DNA from: Leptospiraceae bacterium
Lineage (GTDB): Bacteria > Spirochaetota > Leptospiria > Turneriellales > Turneriellaceae
Length of the DNA stretch: 14,710 nt
Assembly: GCA_016788945.1 (NCBI GenBank)
Contig: JAEUSA010000447.1
Location: 1-14,710 of the forward strand
Direction of reading: 5' to 3'
The notes beneath the pieces are model-generated. The model did no database searches. It was not told the origin of the DNA and saw nothing but the letters and a program-made list of their open reading frames with translations. The position numbers were made by a program, and so were the translations under genes. This document shows, piece after piece, positions 1 to 8,042 of the stretch (position 1 is the stretch's first letter; the number at the start of each line of letters is the position of its first letter).

Positions 1-1056
1 CTACCCGACGACATCGCCGAGGTGGCAGGTTATCTGTGCTGGTTTGCAGCGCTGGCGCTGCTGTTTATCTATTCCATTTTCAACTGGCGACAGGTACATC
101 TTACCGAGAAGCAACTTGCCGACGAAAAAGACCAGACGAAACAATTGCTCAATGAGACAATTCCGAAACTGGAGATTGCCGAGGCGAAGTACCGGCATCT
201 CGTCGATGATTCTCGTGACCTGATTTTCCAAATGGATGAAAACGCGGTTATTTTGAGTATGAATGCGCGCGTGCGCACCATGCTCGGTTACCACCCCGAA
301 GAGATGATCGGTCGTAAGCTGTACGAATTTGTACCCGACGGCCTTGAAGGCGACCCTGACCTAAACCGCAACATTGTCCGCGAACGACTGCGCGAGTTCG
401 CCGAAAACCATGGCCAGATATCGTTCAGAACCACGCTGCGCAAAAAACACATGTTCGAACCGGTCGATGTGCACATCGTACTGCAAAAGAATCTGGTACA
501 CTGGAAGATTGAAATAGTCGGCAAGGTTTCGGGCCTTGAAGAAGACGCAGCGCAGCGATTTCTCGAAAAAGAAAAGGGCCGCTACATTATCGGCAATAAT
601 GTAACGCAGGCAGAAATACTCAGCCAAAAGCTCACCGACAGGTTGAATCGGTTTTTTACCGCACCGGTCGTCAACACCATCCGCATCTGTTTCCGGGAGA
701 TACTCGTCAACGCGATCGAGCACGGCAACCTCGGCATTACTTTCGACCAGAAATCTCAGGCAATCGAAAAAGGCGATTACATGGAATTCCTACTATCACG
801 TCAGCAGGATAAAAAATTCGCGCACAGGCGCGTGTACGTCGATTACCTGATCAACGGGCGCATACTGATGTTCCGAGTTACCGATGACGGAGACGGCTTT
901 GATCACGCATCGTTTCTCGATCGCGCACGTAATGATCCTTATCTGTCCATGCTCGAACACGGCCGCGGCATTATTATGACAAAAAGTGTATTCGATTCGG
1001 TTGTCTTCAATGACAAAGGCAATCAGGTCATTCTGACACGAAAGATACCGCAATGA
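1..1056 (+). CDS. Membrane PAS sensor with RsbW-like ATPase domain (5' partial)
   Basis: The frame is open to base 1, so the N-terminus lies outside the window; a GTG at 22 is an internal possibility. Counting from that GTG, residues 3-21 form one transmembrane helix, about 24-55 is a charged linker likely to be coiled coil, about 54-168 fits a PAS domain (YRHLVDDSRDLIFQMD start, then LGYHPEEMIG), and about 195-344 is a GHKL ATPase domain. ATP-binding boxes are visible: N box REILVNAIEHGN (225-236), G1 DDGDGFD (288-294), G2 GRGIIMT (314-320). There is no histidine-phosphorylation helix before the ATPase domain, so it resembles the RsbW/SpoIIAB serine-kinase class rather than a two-component histidine kinase. 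Such proteins usually act on an anti-sigma-factor antagonist; none is visible here. The stop overlaps the mqo start (ATGA), implying co-translation. The ligand and partner are unknown. Confidence 0.85.
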   Translation, partial: LPDDIAEVAGYLCWFAALALLFIYSIFNWRQVHLTEKQLADEKDQTKQLLNETIPKLEIAEAKYRHLVDDSRDLIFQMDENAVILSMNARVRTMLGYHPEEMIGRKLYEFVPDGLEGDPDLNRNIVRERLREFAENHGQISFRTTLRKKHMFEPVDVHIVLQKNLVHWKIEIVGKVSGLEEDAAQRFLEKEKGRYIIGNNVTQAEILSQKLTDRLNRFFTAPVVNTIRICFREILVNAIEHGNLGITFDQKSQAIEKGDYMEFLLSRQQDKKFAHRRVYVDYLINGRILMFRVTDDGDGFDHASFLDRARNDPYLSMLEHGRGIIMTKSVFDSVVFNDKGNQVILTRKIPQ

Positions 1057-2543
1057 GCAAAGCGAAATCCCCGACCCCCGACGCAATACTAATCGGCGCC
1101 GGCATCATGAGCGCTACGGTCGCAGTGCTGCTTAAAGAGCTCGAACCCGACATCACAATTGCCATATATGAGCGGCTCGGCGAAGCCGCGCGGGAATCCA
1201 GCGATGCATGGAATAACGCGGGCACCGGGCATTCGGCTTTTTGTGAGTTGAACTACACGCCGATGCGGGCACGCGGACGCGTCGACTGCAGAAAGGCCAT
1301 TAAGATCGCCGCACAATTTGAAATGTCGCGGCAATTCTGGGCGCACCTCGTTGCCGAAGGTTACATACGCGACCCGGGCAATTTCATCAGGCGAGTACCT
1401 CATCTCAGTTTTGTTACCGGCAAAGAAAACGTACGGTTTCTCGAAAAGCGCCATGCGATACTCTCGCGTCACCCACTGTTTCAGGGAATGAAACTCACGC
1501 GAAAAGCCGGCGATATAAAAAAATGGGCGCCCATCGTCATTGCAGGGCGCAGCAACGATGAAAAGGTGGCGGCAACGCGCATCGACTACGGTACCGATGT
1601 CAACTTCGGCAATCTGACGCGCAGCATGTTTGCCTATCTTGAAAAGCAAAAAGGAATTACGGTCAACTATGACCACGAGGTCAGGGATATTGATCGCGAT
1701 GAGAATGGCCAATGGCAACTCAACATCACCGATTTGAGAAAGAAACGTAAACTCAAGGTTGATACCAACTTTGTGTTTATCGGCGCGGGCGGTGGCGCAC
1801 TGCCGTTGCTCGAAAAATCGGACATCGAAGAAGCCGAAGGTTATGGTGGTTTTCCCGTCAGTGGCCAGTGGCTGCGTTGTAAAAACCGCCAAGTCATTGA
1901 ACAACACGAAGCCAAGGTGTACGGTAAGGCCGCCGTCGGCACGCCGCCGATGTCGGTACCGCATCTCGACACGCGTTACATCGACGGAAAAAAAGAACTG
2001 TTGTTCGGCCCATACGCCGGTTTTTCGACAAAATTCCTCAAAAAAGGTTCTTACCTTGATCTGATGAAGTCGCTCGAATTCGACAATATTATCCCGATGA
2101 TATCAGCAGGATTACACAATATATCACTGACCAAATACCTGATTGCACAGGCCACGCAGTCGCACGAAGAGCGTATGCAGGCGCTGCGCGAATTTATGCC
2201 CGAAGCACGTTCTGAAGATTGGGAACTTCTGACAGCAGGCCAGCGCGTTCAGGTCATACGCGCAGACGAAGAACAGGGTGGAGTTCTCGAATTCGGTACC
2301 GAAGTGATCGCCGCGGCTGATGGCTCGCTGGTCGCCCTACTCGGCGCATCGCCCGGCGCTTCAACCTCGGTCGCCATAGCGATCGAAATTCTCGAGCGGT
2401 GTTTTGAAAGTAAGATGCAGACCAAAGAATGGCAGAAAAAACTCAGGCACATGATTCCCGTGGGGCTCAAAGAATTGCAGAAGAGCCGCAAACTGGTGGC
2501 CACGACGCGTAGGCGCACCGCGCGCATACTGAAGCTACTTTAG
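1053..2543 (+). CDS. mqo: Malate:quinone oxidoreductase
   Basis: 496-residue FAD enzyme of the Mqo family, a peripheral inner-membrane protein that oxidises malate to oxaloacetate and passes electrons to quinone, replacing or supplementing NAD-dependent malate dehydrogenase in the TCA cycle. The N-terminus has the dinucleotide-binding motif GAGIMSA (15-21) followed by the family stretch WNNAGTGHSAFCELNYTP (53-70). YGTDVNFGNLTR and the C-terminal LLGASPGASTSV are also typical. The length matches the roughly 500-residue bacterial Mqo group (the E. coli enzyme is somewhat longer). The ATG at 1053 overlaps the stop of the upstream sensor gene by 4 bases, with only a weak AAAGA ribosome site before it, so translation probably depends on coupling. 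It ends 16 bases from the convergent DUF115 gene with no clear terminator. Confidence 0.95.
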   Translation: MSKAKSPTPDAILIGAGIMSATVAVLLKELEPDITIAIYERLGEAARESSDAWNNAGTGHSAFCELNYTPMRARGRVDCRKAIKIAAQFEMSRQFWAHLVAEGYIRDPGNFIRRVPHLSFVTGKENVRFLEKRHAILSRHPLFQGMKLTRKAGDIKKWAPIVIAGRSNDEKVAATRIDYGTDVNFGNLTRSMFAYLEKQKGITVNYDHEVRDIDRDENGQWQLNITDLRKKRKLKVDTNFVFIGAGGGALPLLEKSDIEEAEGYGGFPVSGQWLRCKNRQVIEQHEAKVYGKAAVGTPPMSVPHLDTRYIDGKKELLFGPYAGFSTKFLKKGSYLDLMKSLEFDNIIPMISAGLHNISLTKYLIAQATQSHEERMQALREFMPEARSEDWELLTAGQRVQVIRADEEQGGVLEFGTEVIAAADGSLVALLGASPGASTSVAIAIEILERCFESKMQTKEWQKKLRHMIPVGLKELQKSRKLVATTRRRTARILKLL

Positions 2544-2559
2544 CGTGGTTGATAATTTG

Positions 2560-4341
2560 TCAGAGCGCTTTGCCTAACCAGTGCCTGACTTCGCGACCTG
2601 CACGCGCCATCGCAGCATAAAACTGCACCGCGTCGCTGTCTTCACCCTGTTCGGTAATCTTAAGAATGATCGCCTGTGCGTTGAGGCCCGCAATATCTTT
2701 CGCGAGACCGAGATTGCGCAGTTTTTCGTCGTTGCGATCGAGTCGCTGCCGCAGCGCCTGGTCGGGTGATTTATTCGCGGCAAGCCGCGCATTTTCAGCC
2801 GAAATTTTGACCAGCTCATCAAGGTCAGCCATCAATGTACGGGTTTTGCCGTCGGTTGTCCCGGAAGTAGGCGCCACCCGCGAGGCCGTTTGTTGTTTCG
2901 CTGGTAATCCTGATAGCGCTTCGCCCAAACCTGTGTGTCTAAAGCCACGAATAAGAACACCGTCGACGCTCGCGTTGATCAACGTAATTCTGTCTTGGGC
3001 ATGATCTGCCGCGCGGGAAGCAAACCAATCAAGAAAAATACGCAGTTTGCCATTGGTGCGTACTTTATCCCTGATGCCCTTCTCCCACAGCACCGGCATC
3101 GCCGTCATTTGCCGGTAGTTGTGCTTTTCCATTGTGCTCAACCGGTGATTGCCGGCAAAAACCGCCGACTCGAGTGCGGCGCCCGCGCAGTGCGCCTGCC
3201 GGTTGGGAAACGACAGGTCTTGGCCAACCAGAATGAGTCTACCGGGTTCTGTGGTCGCGTCGCGCCGCAATAACCAGCGCACCGCAATGTCGAATGCATT
3301 GGTCGATACAGACCCGCCGTGGGCAACATCGCCACGATCAACACTGCGAAACGCGGTGTCTGATAGAAACACATTGTTCCAGAAGGCGGTGACCGCACCG
3401 CGCTCAGCCAAAAAATGTGGTATTGCAGGACAAACGACCGGATCCATCAGCCACTGCGAGCGCGCCGCGTATGGTGACTGAACAAAAAAATGGTTCACCC
3501 ACTGCGGGTCTGCGGAAAAAACAAAATCAGGAAAAACACCGGCGCGGTTCAAAGGAATGAGTGCCGTGTCGGCGGCGAACAGCACAAACCGGTCACGCAG
3601 AGCAATGAGGTCTGGAATCGATTGGGTAAGCGACGGCCCTGCCCCCGCGAGTACGATCGCCGCCGGCGGTGTTTGCTGCAACAGGTCATTCAACGTCGCC
3701 GAACGGCGGATGATGCGCGAATTCAAAAGAATATTCTTATTCCATAGCTGCTGAAATTTGACTATTGTTGCCTGATTAACGCTGCGCTTTTCAAACAGCG
3801 CGGTAACACGTTCGAAGGCGCGCGTGTAGAGCGCTTTACCGGCCACAAAAACCGGCGGATGGCAATAGATCAGGGTTTTTTTGAGGTTCTTGCCTTGCAG
3901 CCACGGGAGAATTTCTTCTAGTGCATCGCTGCGGCTGAGATCATCGGCGAACAACGTGATTTTGCCGCCATAATCGGTGAATTTGCCCGCAAGGATAAAT
4001 GCGACAAGGCAATAGGCGCTGGGTTCAATGAGTAGTGTTTCGCCGAGTGCTCGGTTTAGTTGGCCGAACAAAAAACCTGCGCCCGTCGAAACCGCGACCA
4101 ATGCCTGCGCACCGCTCAGGTTTTCTGCCGCCCGCTGAGCTTCGCGTTCTGCATTGCGTTCAGAATGCATGAGCTTACCGAGGTATAACCATTTGCCCGT
4201 CTCGACGCCAAGAGTCAGGTCTGCGAGTTCCGCCTCGCCAAGCGAAGCAAAGGCCTCGTCGAGGGTGTCACGACCTATAACAAGGTGTTTTTGCCTGAAC
4301 AGCGCTGCATTCTTCACGAACAGCGGCCGCAGATCTGCCAT
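2560..4341 (-). CDS. DUF115 / MptE-like (Maf family) protein
   Basis: 593 residues. The central part fits the MAF_flag10/DUF115 family (6-hydroxymethylpterin pyrophosphokinase MptE-like; motility-associated factors): GAGPSL (233-238), FAADTALIPL (255-264), PDFVFSADPQ (271-280), GGSVSTNAFDIAV (342-354) and LVGQDLSFP (371-379). The region before it, around AVSTGAGFLFGQL and LLIEPSAY (83-110), looks like the Rossmann-type N-terminal part seen in large members. Residues 500-593 are charged and probably helical. In some bacteria family members transfer nonulosonic sugars to flagellin, while the archaeal MptE makes a pterin diphosphate; the sequence alone does not decide. No other flagellar or nonulosonate gene is in the window. 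The ATG lies one base after the serB stop, so translation is probably coupled. There is no signal peptide, so a cytoplasmic location is likely. Confidence 0.82.
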   Translation of the reverse strand: MADLRPLFVKNAALFRQKHLVIGRDTLDEAFASLGEAELADLTLGVETGKWLYLGKLMHSERNAEREAQRAAENLSGAQALVAVSTGAGFLFGQLNRALGETLLIEPSAYCLVAFILAGKFTDYGGKITLFADDLSRSDALEEILPWLQGKNLKKTLIYCHPPVFVAGKALYTRAFERVTALFEKRSVNQATIVKFQQLWNKNILLNSRIIRRSATLNDLLQQTPPAAIVLAGAGPSLTQSIPDLIALRDRFVLFAADTALIPLNRAGVFPDFVFSADPQWVNHFFVQSPYAARSQWLMDPVVCPAIPHFLAERGAVTAFWNNVFLSDTAFRSVDRGDVAHGGSVSTNAFDIAVRWLLRRDATTEPGRLILVGQDLSFPNRQAHCAGAALESAVFAGNHRLSTMEKHNYRQMTAMPVLWEKGIRDKVRTNGKLRIFLDWFASRAADHAQDRITLINASVDGVLIRGFRHTGLGEALSGLPAKQQTASRVAPTSGTTDGKTRTLMADLDELVKISAENARLAANKSPDQALRQRLDRNDEKLRNLGLAKDIAGLNAQAIILKITEQGEDSDAVQFYAAMARAGREVRHWLGKAL

Positions 4342-4342
4342 T

Positions 4343-5215
4343 TCAGTTACTCAGCAACGGCAGTATGAGGCGCAGATCCCGCTCAAAAACCGCGGCGTAT
4401 GTTTCATTCTGCAGGGCCGGTTTGGCGCAGAAGGCAATCCCCATACCGCTCGCGCGGCACATGTCGACATCATTGGCACCGTCGCCGACCGCGACCGTCG
4501 CATTCAACGCAATACCGTGCTCTACCGCGACACTGCGCAGCAGATCTGCCTTGCGTTGGCGGTTGACGATTTGCCCGCGCGTGCGGCCTGTTAACTTGCC
4601 GTTTTCACTCTCGAGATCATTCGCAAATTCACCCGTCATGCCAAGCAGGCGCGCAAAATGCCCCGTAAAGAAACTGAACCCGCCAGAAACGAGATAGGTT
4701 TTGATTTGCTGTGCCTGCAGCGCACGCACGAGTTCAGGCGCACCATTCGTCAGCGACAGGCGTGTATCCCTGACCTTAGCCATAACTTCGGTATCAAGCC
4801 CCGCGAGCAGCTGTACGCGCTCAGCGAGCGCAGCATTAAAATCAAGTTCGCCACGCATCGCGCGTTCGGTAATCGCCGCCACTTCTTTTTTACACCCGGC
4901 GAAATCAGCGATCTCATCGATGACCTCTTGGTCGATGAATGTCGAATCGGTGTCAAAAACGGCAAGCCGCATCTGCGGCCGCGCTTGCGGCATTATTGCA
5001 TAGGCGCTCAGCGATGCAGAATGGGAGAGCATGGCACTGCGCAACGCATCGATATCGGTTGCGGGCTGCAAGTGAAAATCCCGCAGATAATGCAGACGAC
5101 CGTCCAGTTCACTTTGCGCGACTTCGCCGGGTACTGCATCCTTGGGCGGTGGATTAATGCTTGAAATTGCCTCAGGCGAACGTGCAACAAGCCTGAGCAG
5201 GAAATTCTGCGCCAT
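4343..5215 (-). CDS. serB: Phosphoserine phosphatase
   Basis: 290-residue HAD-superfamily enzyme for the last step of serine synthesis (phosphoserine to serine plus phosphate), cytoplasmic. All HAD motifs are present: motif I DTDST (88-92; Asp88 nucleophile, Asp90 acid/base), SGG (177-179, motif II), Lys222 in RQRKADLL (motif III) and GDGANDVDM (244-252, motif IV). The cap-region pattern QEVIDEIADFAG and MRGELDF matches SerB. The first 80 or so residues are a divergent N-terminal domain where E. coli SerB has a regulatory domain of about 100 residues. Motif I has Thr at the position where most SerB proteins have Met (DMDST). The start ATG lies 5 bases after the bamA stop and the stop lies one base before the DUF115 start, so it sits inside an operon. 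No other serine-pathway gene is nearby. Confidence 0.94.
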   Translation of the reverse strand: MAQNFLLRLVARSPEAISSINPPPKDAVPGEVAQSELDGRLHYLRDFHLQPATDIDALRSAMLSHSASLSAYAIMPQARPQMRLAVFDTDSTFIDQEVIDEIADFAGCKKEVAAITERAMRGELDFNAALAERVQLLAGLDTEVMAKVRDTRLSLTNGAPELVRALQAQQIKTYLVSGGFSFFTGHFARLLGMTGEFANDLESENGKLTGRTRGQIVNRQRKADLLRSVAVEHGIALNATVAVGDGANDVDMCRASGMGIAFCAKPALQNETYAAVFERDLRLILPLLSN

Positions 5216-5220
5216 TGCAA

Positions 5221-7950
5221 TCAGAAGCGGCGGTCGCCGATACCGAATACAAACTCAAAGCCGCTTTGGTTGGGGTGATCCTTGAACCAGCCGAGATCTT
5301 GATCCCACACGAGGCGTTTCGCGAGGTAGATACGCAGCGGCAGAATCGGTATCTGCAGGCGAAAACCAAAGCCCCAGCTATAGCGAAAATAGCTCAGCGC
5401 AAAGGTTTCCCGCGTCAGCGCAGCAGAATTGTACGCCTGAATTGTCGAAGCCGGCGTAATCGAGCTGAAGCTGTATTCCGCAGAATTTTGATACAGCGCA
5501 CCGGCGTCAAAGAACAATACAAGCCAGAACAGCGAAGGTTCAACCGGAACGCGGATTTCACTGCCAAACAATATACGGTGCGAGCCACCGTTACGCCATG
5601 TTGAACCAGCGGGCGAGAATTCACCCTTGGGTGTCGTCCCGTAGAATGAATCAAACAGCGTCCAGCCGCGCAAACTTTCATAACCACCGAGATACAGACG
5701 GTCCTGAATTTCAACGTAGGGGTTCGTCGCGTTATCTTGATTGCCGTAAAGGGGTTTCGTCGGTTGCGTGAATGTCGCCGACGCGCGAACCTCTTGTACA
5801 ATACGCCAGCGCCTGAGCACGTTTTTGCGGATAGTATTGAAGAGCGTATAGTCCATCAGCCACCAGAAAAAATCGACCTGCGGATAGTAGCGCATAAAGT
5901 GGTCTTGACCACCGAGAAAATGCCCGACAAAGTCGTGAGAAAATTCGACGCGCGCGCCGCGCGTGGTGTTGAAGATATTGTCGCGGTTGTCGTAGAAAAT
6001 GCCGTTGGTAACTGTGTTTTTGACCTGCCAGCCACGCTGCACAAGCAGAAACACCGAGTCATCCACCATACTCGAGGCGTTATTGGCGATCGACAGCTGC
6101 GGAGAATAGCGGTGGTAATGGCCCCAGTTCACGAAGAAGCGGTGACCTACACCGATCGTCGCACCAACTGTATCGAGGTTATACGTCGCCGACTCATCGT
6201 TGGTCGCAATGTTAATGGATCCAGAAAGCACGCGGCGGCGAACATAAAAACCGGTCAGCGTGAGCGACCACGGCTTATCGAAAAGCCAGGGCTCGGTCCA
6301 CGAAGCTTCGAGAGCCGTGCGCAGTGGGCCAAATTCGACACGGCCCGAAACACGCTGTCCGGTTCCGTTGAGGTTGTTCTCGGCCACCTCGGTAAAAATA
6401 GAAAAGCCGGTATTGGTACCGTAACCACCACCGAGCGAAATTGTTCCGGTAGGCTGTTCTTCAACATCAATCACGAGGTTCATTTTGCCTTCGCTCGAAC
6501 CGGGCCGCGCGTCGACGTTTACCTCTTTAAAGAATTGCAGGTTGTGCACACGTTCGCGCGAACGCTGCACGAGTTCTGAATTAAACAGTTCACCTTCGTG
6601 AATAATAAGTTCACGGCGGATTACTTTGTCTAATGTCTTCTTGTTACCCTTGATGATGATATTTTCGATATAACCTTTGTCGCCTTCGGCGACAATGAAC
6701 TTGGTGTGTACAAATTTGCGGCCCTTGAGTTCGGGATTATTTTCGAGAATGCGCTCGAGCCGCTTCAAATTGTAATAGTCTTTACCCGCCTTTTCAGACT
6801 CTTTCTGCTGCGGAGTGTTGCGTTTTTCTGCAATCGCTTCTTTTGTCAGCGGAATGATAGTCCGCTCGGGCTGCACGCGTGCGTAGATATATCCCTCTTG
6901 CGAATAGAGATAGTTAACGATACCGCGGTCGCGTGTGAATTTACCGTTATCGAGCACCGAGCCGACATCTGAATTGGTGTACTCGAAGTACTCTTCGACG
7001 TAATCACGGGAAAACAGCTGCTTTTTGGTCGTGGGGTTCAGGTAACGTTCATCCCAAGTCAGGTCATAACCGTTGTAAAAATACTGCTCGCCTTCACGCA
7101 CCTTGTAGGTAATCACGATGACGCGTTCTTCTTGCGTTTTAGGGTTTTTCCAGCGGTAATCGTATCGCGCGTCTTCGAGTTCGACGTCGAGGTAACCCTG
7201 GTTCTTATAGAAATCCAGAATCGCGTTTTTATCTTTCTCGAATGTCTCGTTCTTGAATGTGCCGTCGGCGATGAAACCGTCTTCTTCGAGTTCCATGACC
7301 GCCATGACATCTTCGGGGTCGGCCTTGGTCACACCCAGTAAGTTGATCTTGGCAATTTTGATGTGCTCGCCCTCGTCGACGACAAATTGTATCGTGATCG
7401 TATTTTTCTTAGGATCAACTTCACTTTTACGCACGCGTACCGTGGCGTTAAACAGGCCTTTCTCGCGGTATTTGCCGAGAATGCGCTGTATTGAATCTGA
7501 GACTTTACGCTCGTTATAGACCTCGTCTTCTTTCAGGGGAATTGCCTGCTGCACATCGGTGGCCGAAAGCTCTTCGAGACCGAGAAAAGTTATCTCTTTG
7601 ATGCGCGGCCTTTCTTGCACGTGGAATGTCAGCGCGACACCACCTTCGACTTCTTGCCCTTCAACCCGCGCATAGGCAAAAGAGCCCTCACCGAACAGGG
7701 CCTTGATGTCGCCGTTCAAGAGCGGCATGGTCAGCACCTGCCCTTCTTTCATCTGGATGATATCATGGTAAAGGGTGTCACGCGAGACGTTGATGTTACC
7801 CTTAAACTCAATCTTACGGATTTTTTTGCCGATGAAGCGCTCGGGCTGCGCATAGATGTAACTATGGGTCGCTACGCCGAGCATGACGGCCGTTGCCATT
7901 GCCGTCGTCGGGATCCAGGTCTGGGAAATGAATCGAAAAATATTGCGCAA
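5221..7950 (-). CDS. bamA: Outer-membrane protein assembly factor BamA (Omp85)
   Basis: 909 residues; core of the machine that folds beta-barrel proteins into the outer membrane. Residues 1-34 look like a Sec signal peptide (basic RNIFR start, hydrophobic centre, YIYA before QPERF). Five POTRA repeats follow: about 43-113, 115-195, 196-287, 288-424 and 426-498. The beta barrel (about 500-909) contains the loop-6 motif as LGGYESLRGW (754-763), an RGW variant of the usual RGF/RGY, and a late GFGFRLQIPILPLRIYLAKRL-like strand that is typical of BamA. It ends in Phe, as barrel targeting signals do. POTRA4 carries a charged insert of roughly 45 residues (about 368-412), which partly explains why the protein is longer than E. 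coli BamA (810). The start is TTG: an in-frame TAA lies two codons upstream, and starting at the later Met18 or Met23 would lose the basic n-region. GGGA lies 7 bases upstream. Confidence 0.96.
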   Translation of the reverse strand: MRNIFRFISQTWIPTTAMATAVMLGVATHSYIYAQPERFIGKKIRKIEFKGNINVSRDTLYHDIIQMKEGQVLTMPLLNGDIKALFGEGSFAYARVEGQEVEGGVALTFHVQERPRIKEITFLGLEELSATDVQQAIPLKEDEVYNERKVSDSIQRILGKYREKGLFNATVRVRKSEVDPKKNTITIQFVVDEGEHIKIAKINLLGVTKADPEDVMAVMELEEDGFIADGTFKNETFEKDKNAILDFYKNQGYLDVELEDARYDYRWKNPKTQEERVIVITYKVREGEQYFYNGYDLTWDERYLNPTTKKQLFSRDYVEEYFEYTNSDVGSVLDNGKFTRDRGIVNYLYSQEGYIYARVQPERTIIPLTKEAIAEKRNTPQQKESEKAGKDYYNLKRLERILENNPELKGRKFVHTKFIVAEGDKGYIENIIIKGNKKTLDKVIRRELIIHEGELFNSELVQRSRERVHNLQFFKEVNVDARPGSSEGKMNLVIDVEEQPTGTISLGGGYGTNTGFSIFTEVAENNLNGTGQRVSGRVEFGPLRTALEASWTEPWLFDKPWSLTLTGFYVRRRVLSGSINIATNDESATYNLDTVGATIGVGHRFFVNWGHYHRYSPQLSIANNASSMVDDSVFLLVQRGWQVKNTVTNGIFYDNRDNIFNTTRGARVEFSHDFVGHFLGGQDHFMRYYPQVDFFWWLMDYTLFNTIRKNVLRRWRIVQEVRASATFTQPTKPLYGNQDNATNPYVEIQDRLYLGGYESLRGWTLFDSFYGTTPKGEFSPAGSTWRNGGSHRILFGSEIRVPVEPSLFWLVLFFDAGALYQNSAEYSFSSITPASTIQAYNSAALTRETFALSYFRYSWGFGFRLQIPILPLRIYLAKRLVWDQDLGWFKDHPNQSGFEFVFGIGDRRF

Positions 7951-7959
7951 AGGTTAATC

Positions 7960-7981
7960 CCGGTTTTCAAGTCTAAACCGG
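7960..7981 (-). promoter_or_regulatory. Inverted repeat over the bamA ribosome binding site
   Basis: CCGGTTT at 7960-7966 is exactly complementary to AAACCGG at 7975-7981, with an 8-base loop. On the bamA (minus) strand the 3' arm ends 9 bases before the TTG start and covers GG of the GGGA that is the likely Shine-Dalgarno sequence. No U-tract follows, so a terminator is unlikely. A role in limiting bamA translation on read-through mRNA is inference. Confidence 0.5.
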
Positions 7982-7982
7982 T

Positions 7983-8012
7983 ATTTTAGAGAGGGCGTCA
8001 ATGCTTCGACAA
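7983..8012 (-). promoter_or_regulatory. Candidate sigma70-type promoter for bamA
   Basis: On the minus strand TTGTCG (8012-8007; four of six bases match TTGACA) is followed by an 18-base spacer and TAAAAT (7988-7983; five of six match TATAAT). Transcription would begin around 7976, giving a leader of roughly 26 bases before the bamA TTG. The -35 box lies inside repeat copy 1. It is the best match I could find in this gap, but it was found by eye and is untested; bamA could equally be transcribed from the hydrolase promoter. Confidence 0.4.
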
Positions 8013-8042
8013 GCTCAGTGCAGGTGCTTCGACAAGCCCTGC
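8002..8042. repeat. Two direct copies of a hairpin-forming short repeat
   Basis: TGCTTCGACAAGC occurs at 8002-8014 and again at 8025-8037 (period 23). Each copy has a GCTT/AAGC stem with a CGAC loop. Copy 2 extends to a hairpin at 8020-8042: 5-bp outer stem GCAGG/CCTGC, a single bulged T at 8025, the 4-bp inner stem and the CGAC loop. From general recollection, sequences very close to CTTCGACAAGCTCAG recur as dispersed palindromic repeats in many unrelated bacterial genomes, so this is probably a small mobile or REP-like repeat. It spans the stop codon of the hydrolase gene. Its copy number in this genome cannot be judged from one window. Confidence 0.75.

Noticed and set aside
1..1056. Two-component histidine kinase reading of the PAS protein.
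   Set aside because: No dimerisation/phosphoacceptor helix with H-E/D-x-x-N/T precedes the ATPase domain; the N box and short domain fit the RsbW-like class.
1089..1964. Open frame of 291 codons on the minus strand opposite mqo.
   Set aside because: Antisense shadow of a conserved enzyme, with no family resemblance and no upstream signals.
2561..2572. Near-palindrome CAGAGCGCTTTG at the convergent mqo/DUF115 boundary as a terminator.
   Set aside because: It has no loop and no T-tract on either strand, and it lies inside the DUF115 coding end.
5737..6579. Open frame of 280 codons on the plus strand opposite bamA.
   Set aside because: It lies wholly antisense to a well-supported gene, has no recognisable motif, and is rich in Arg/Val/His as expected from reading a GC-biased gene backwards.
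7960..7981. Rho-independent terminator between the hydrolase and bamA.
   Set aside because: The stem is not followed by a run of T on the minus strand; the TATTTTA stretch follows it only on the plus strand, where no gene ends.
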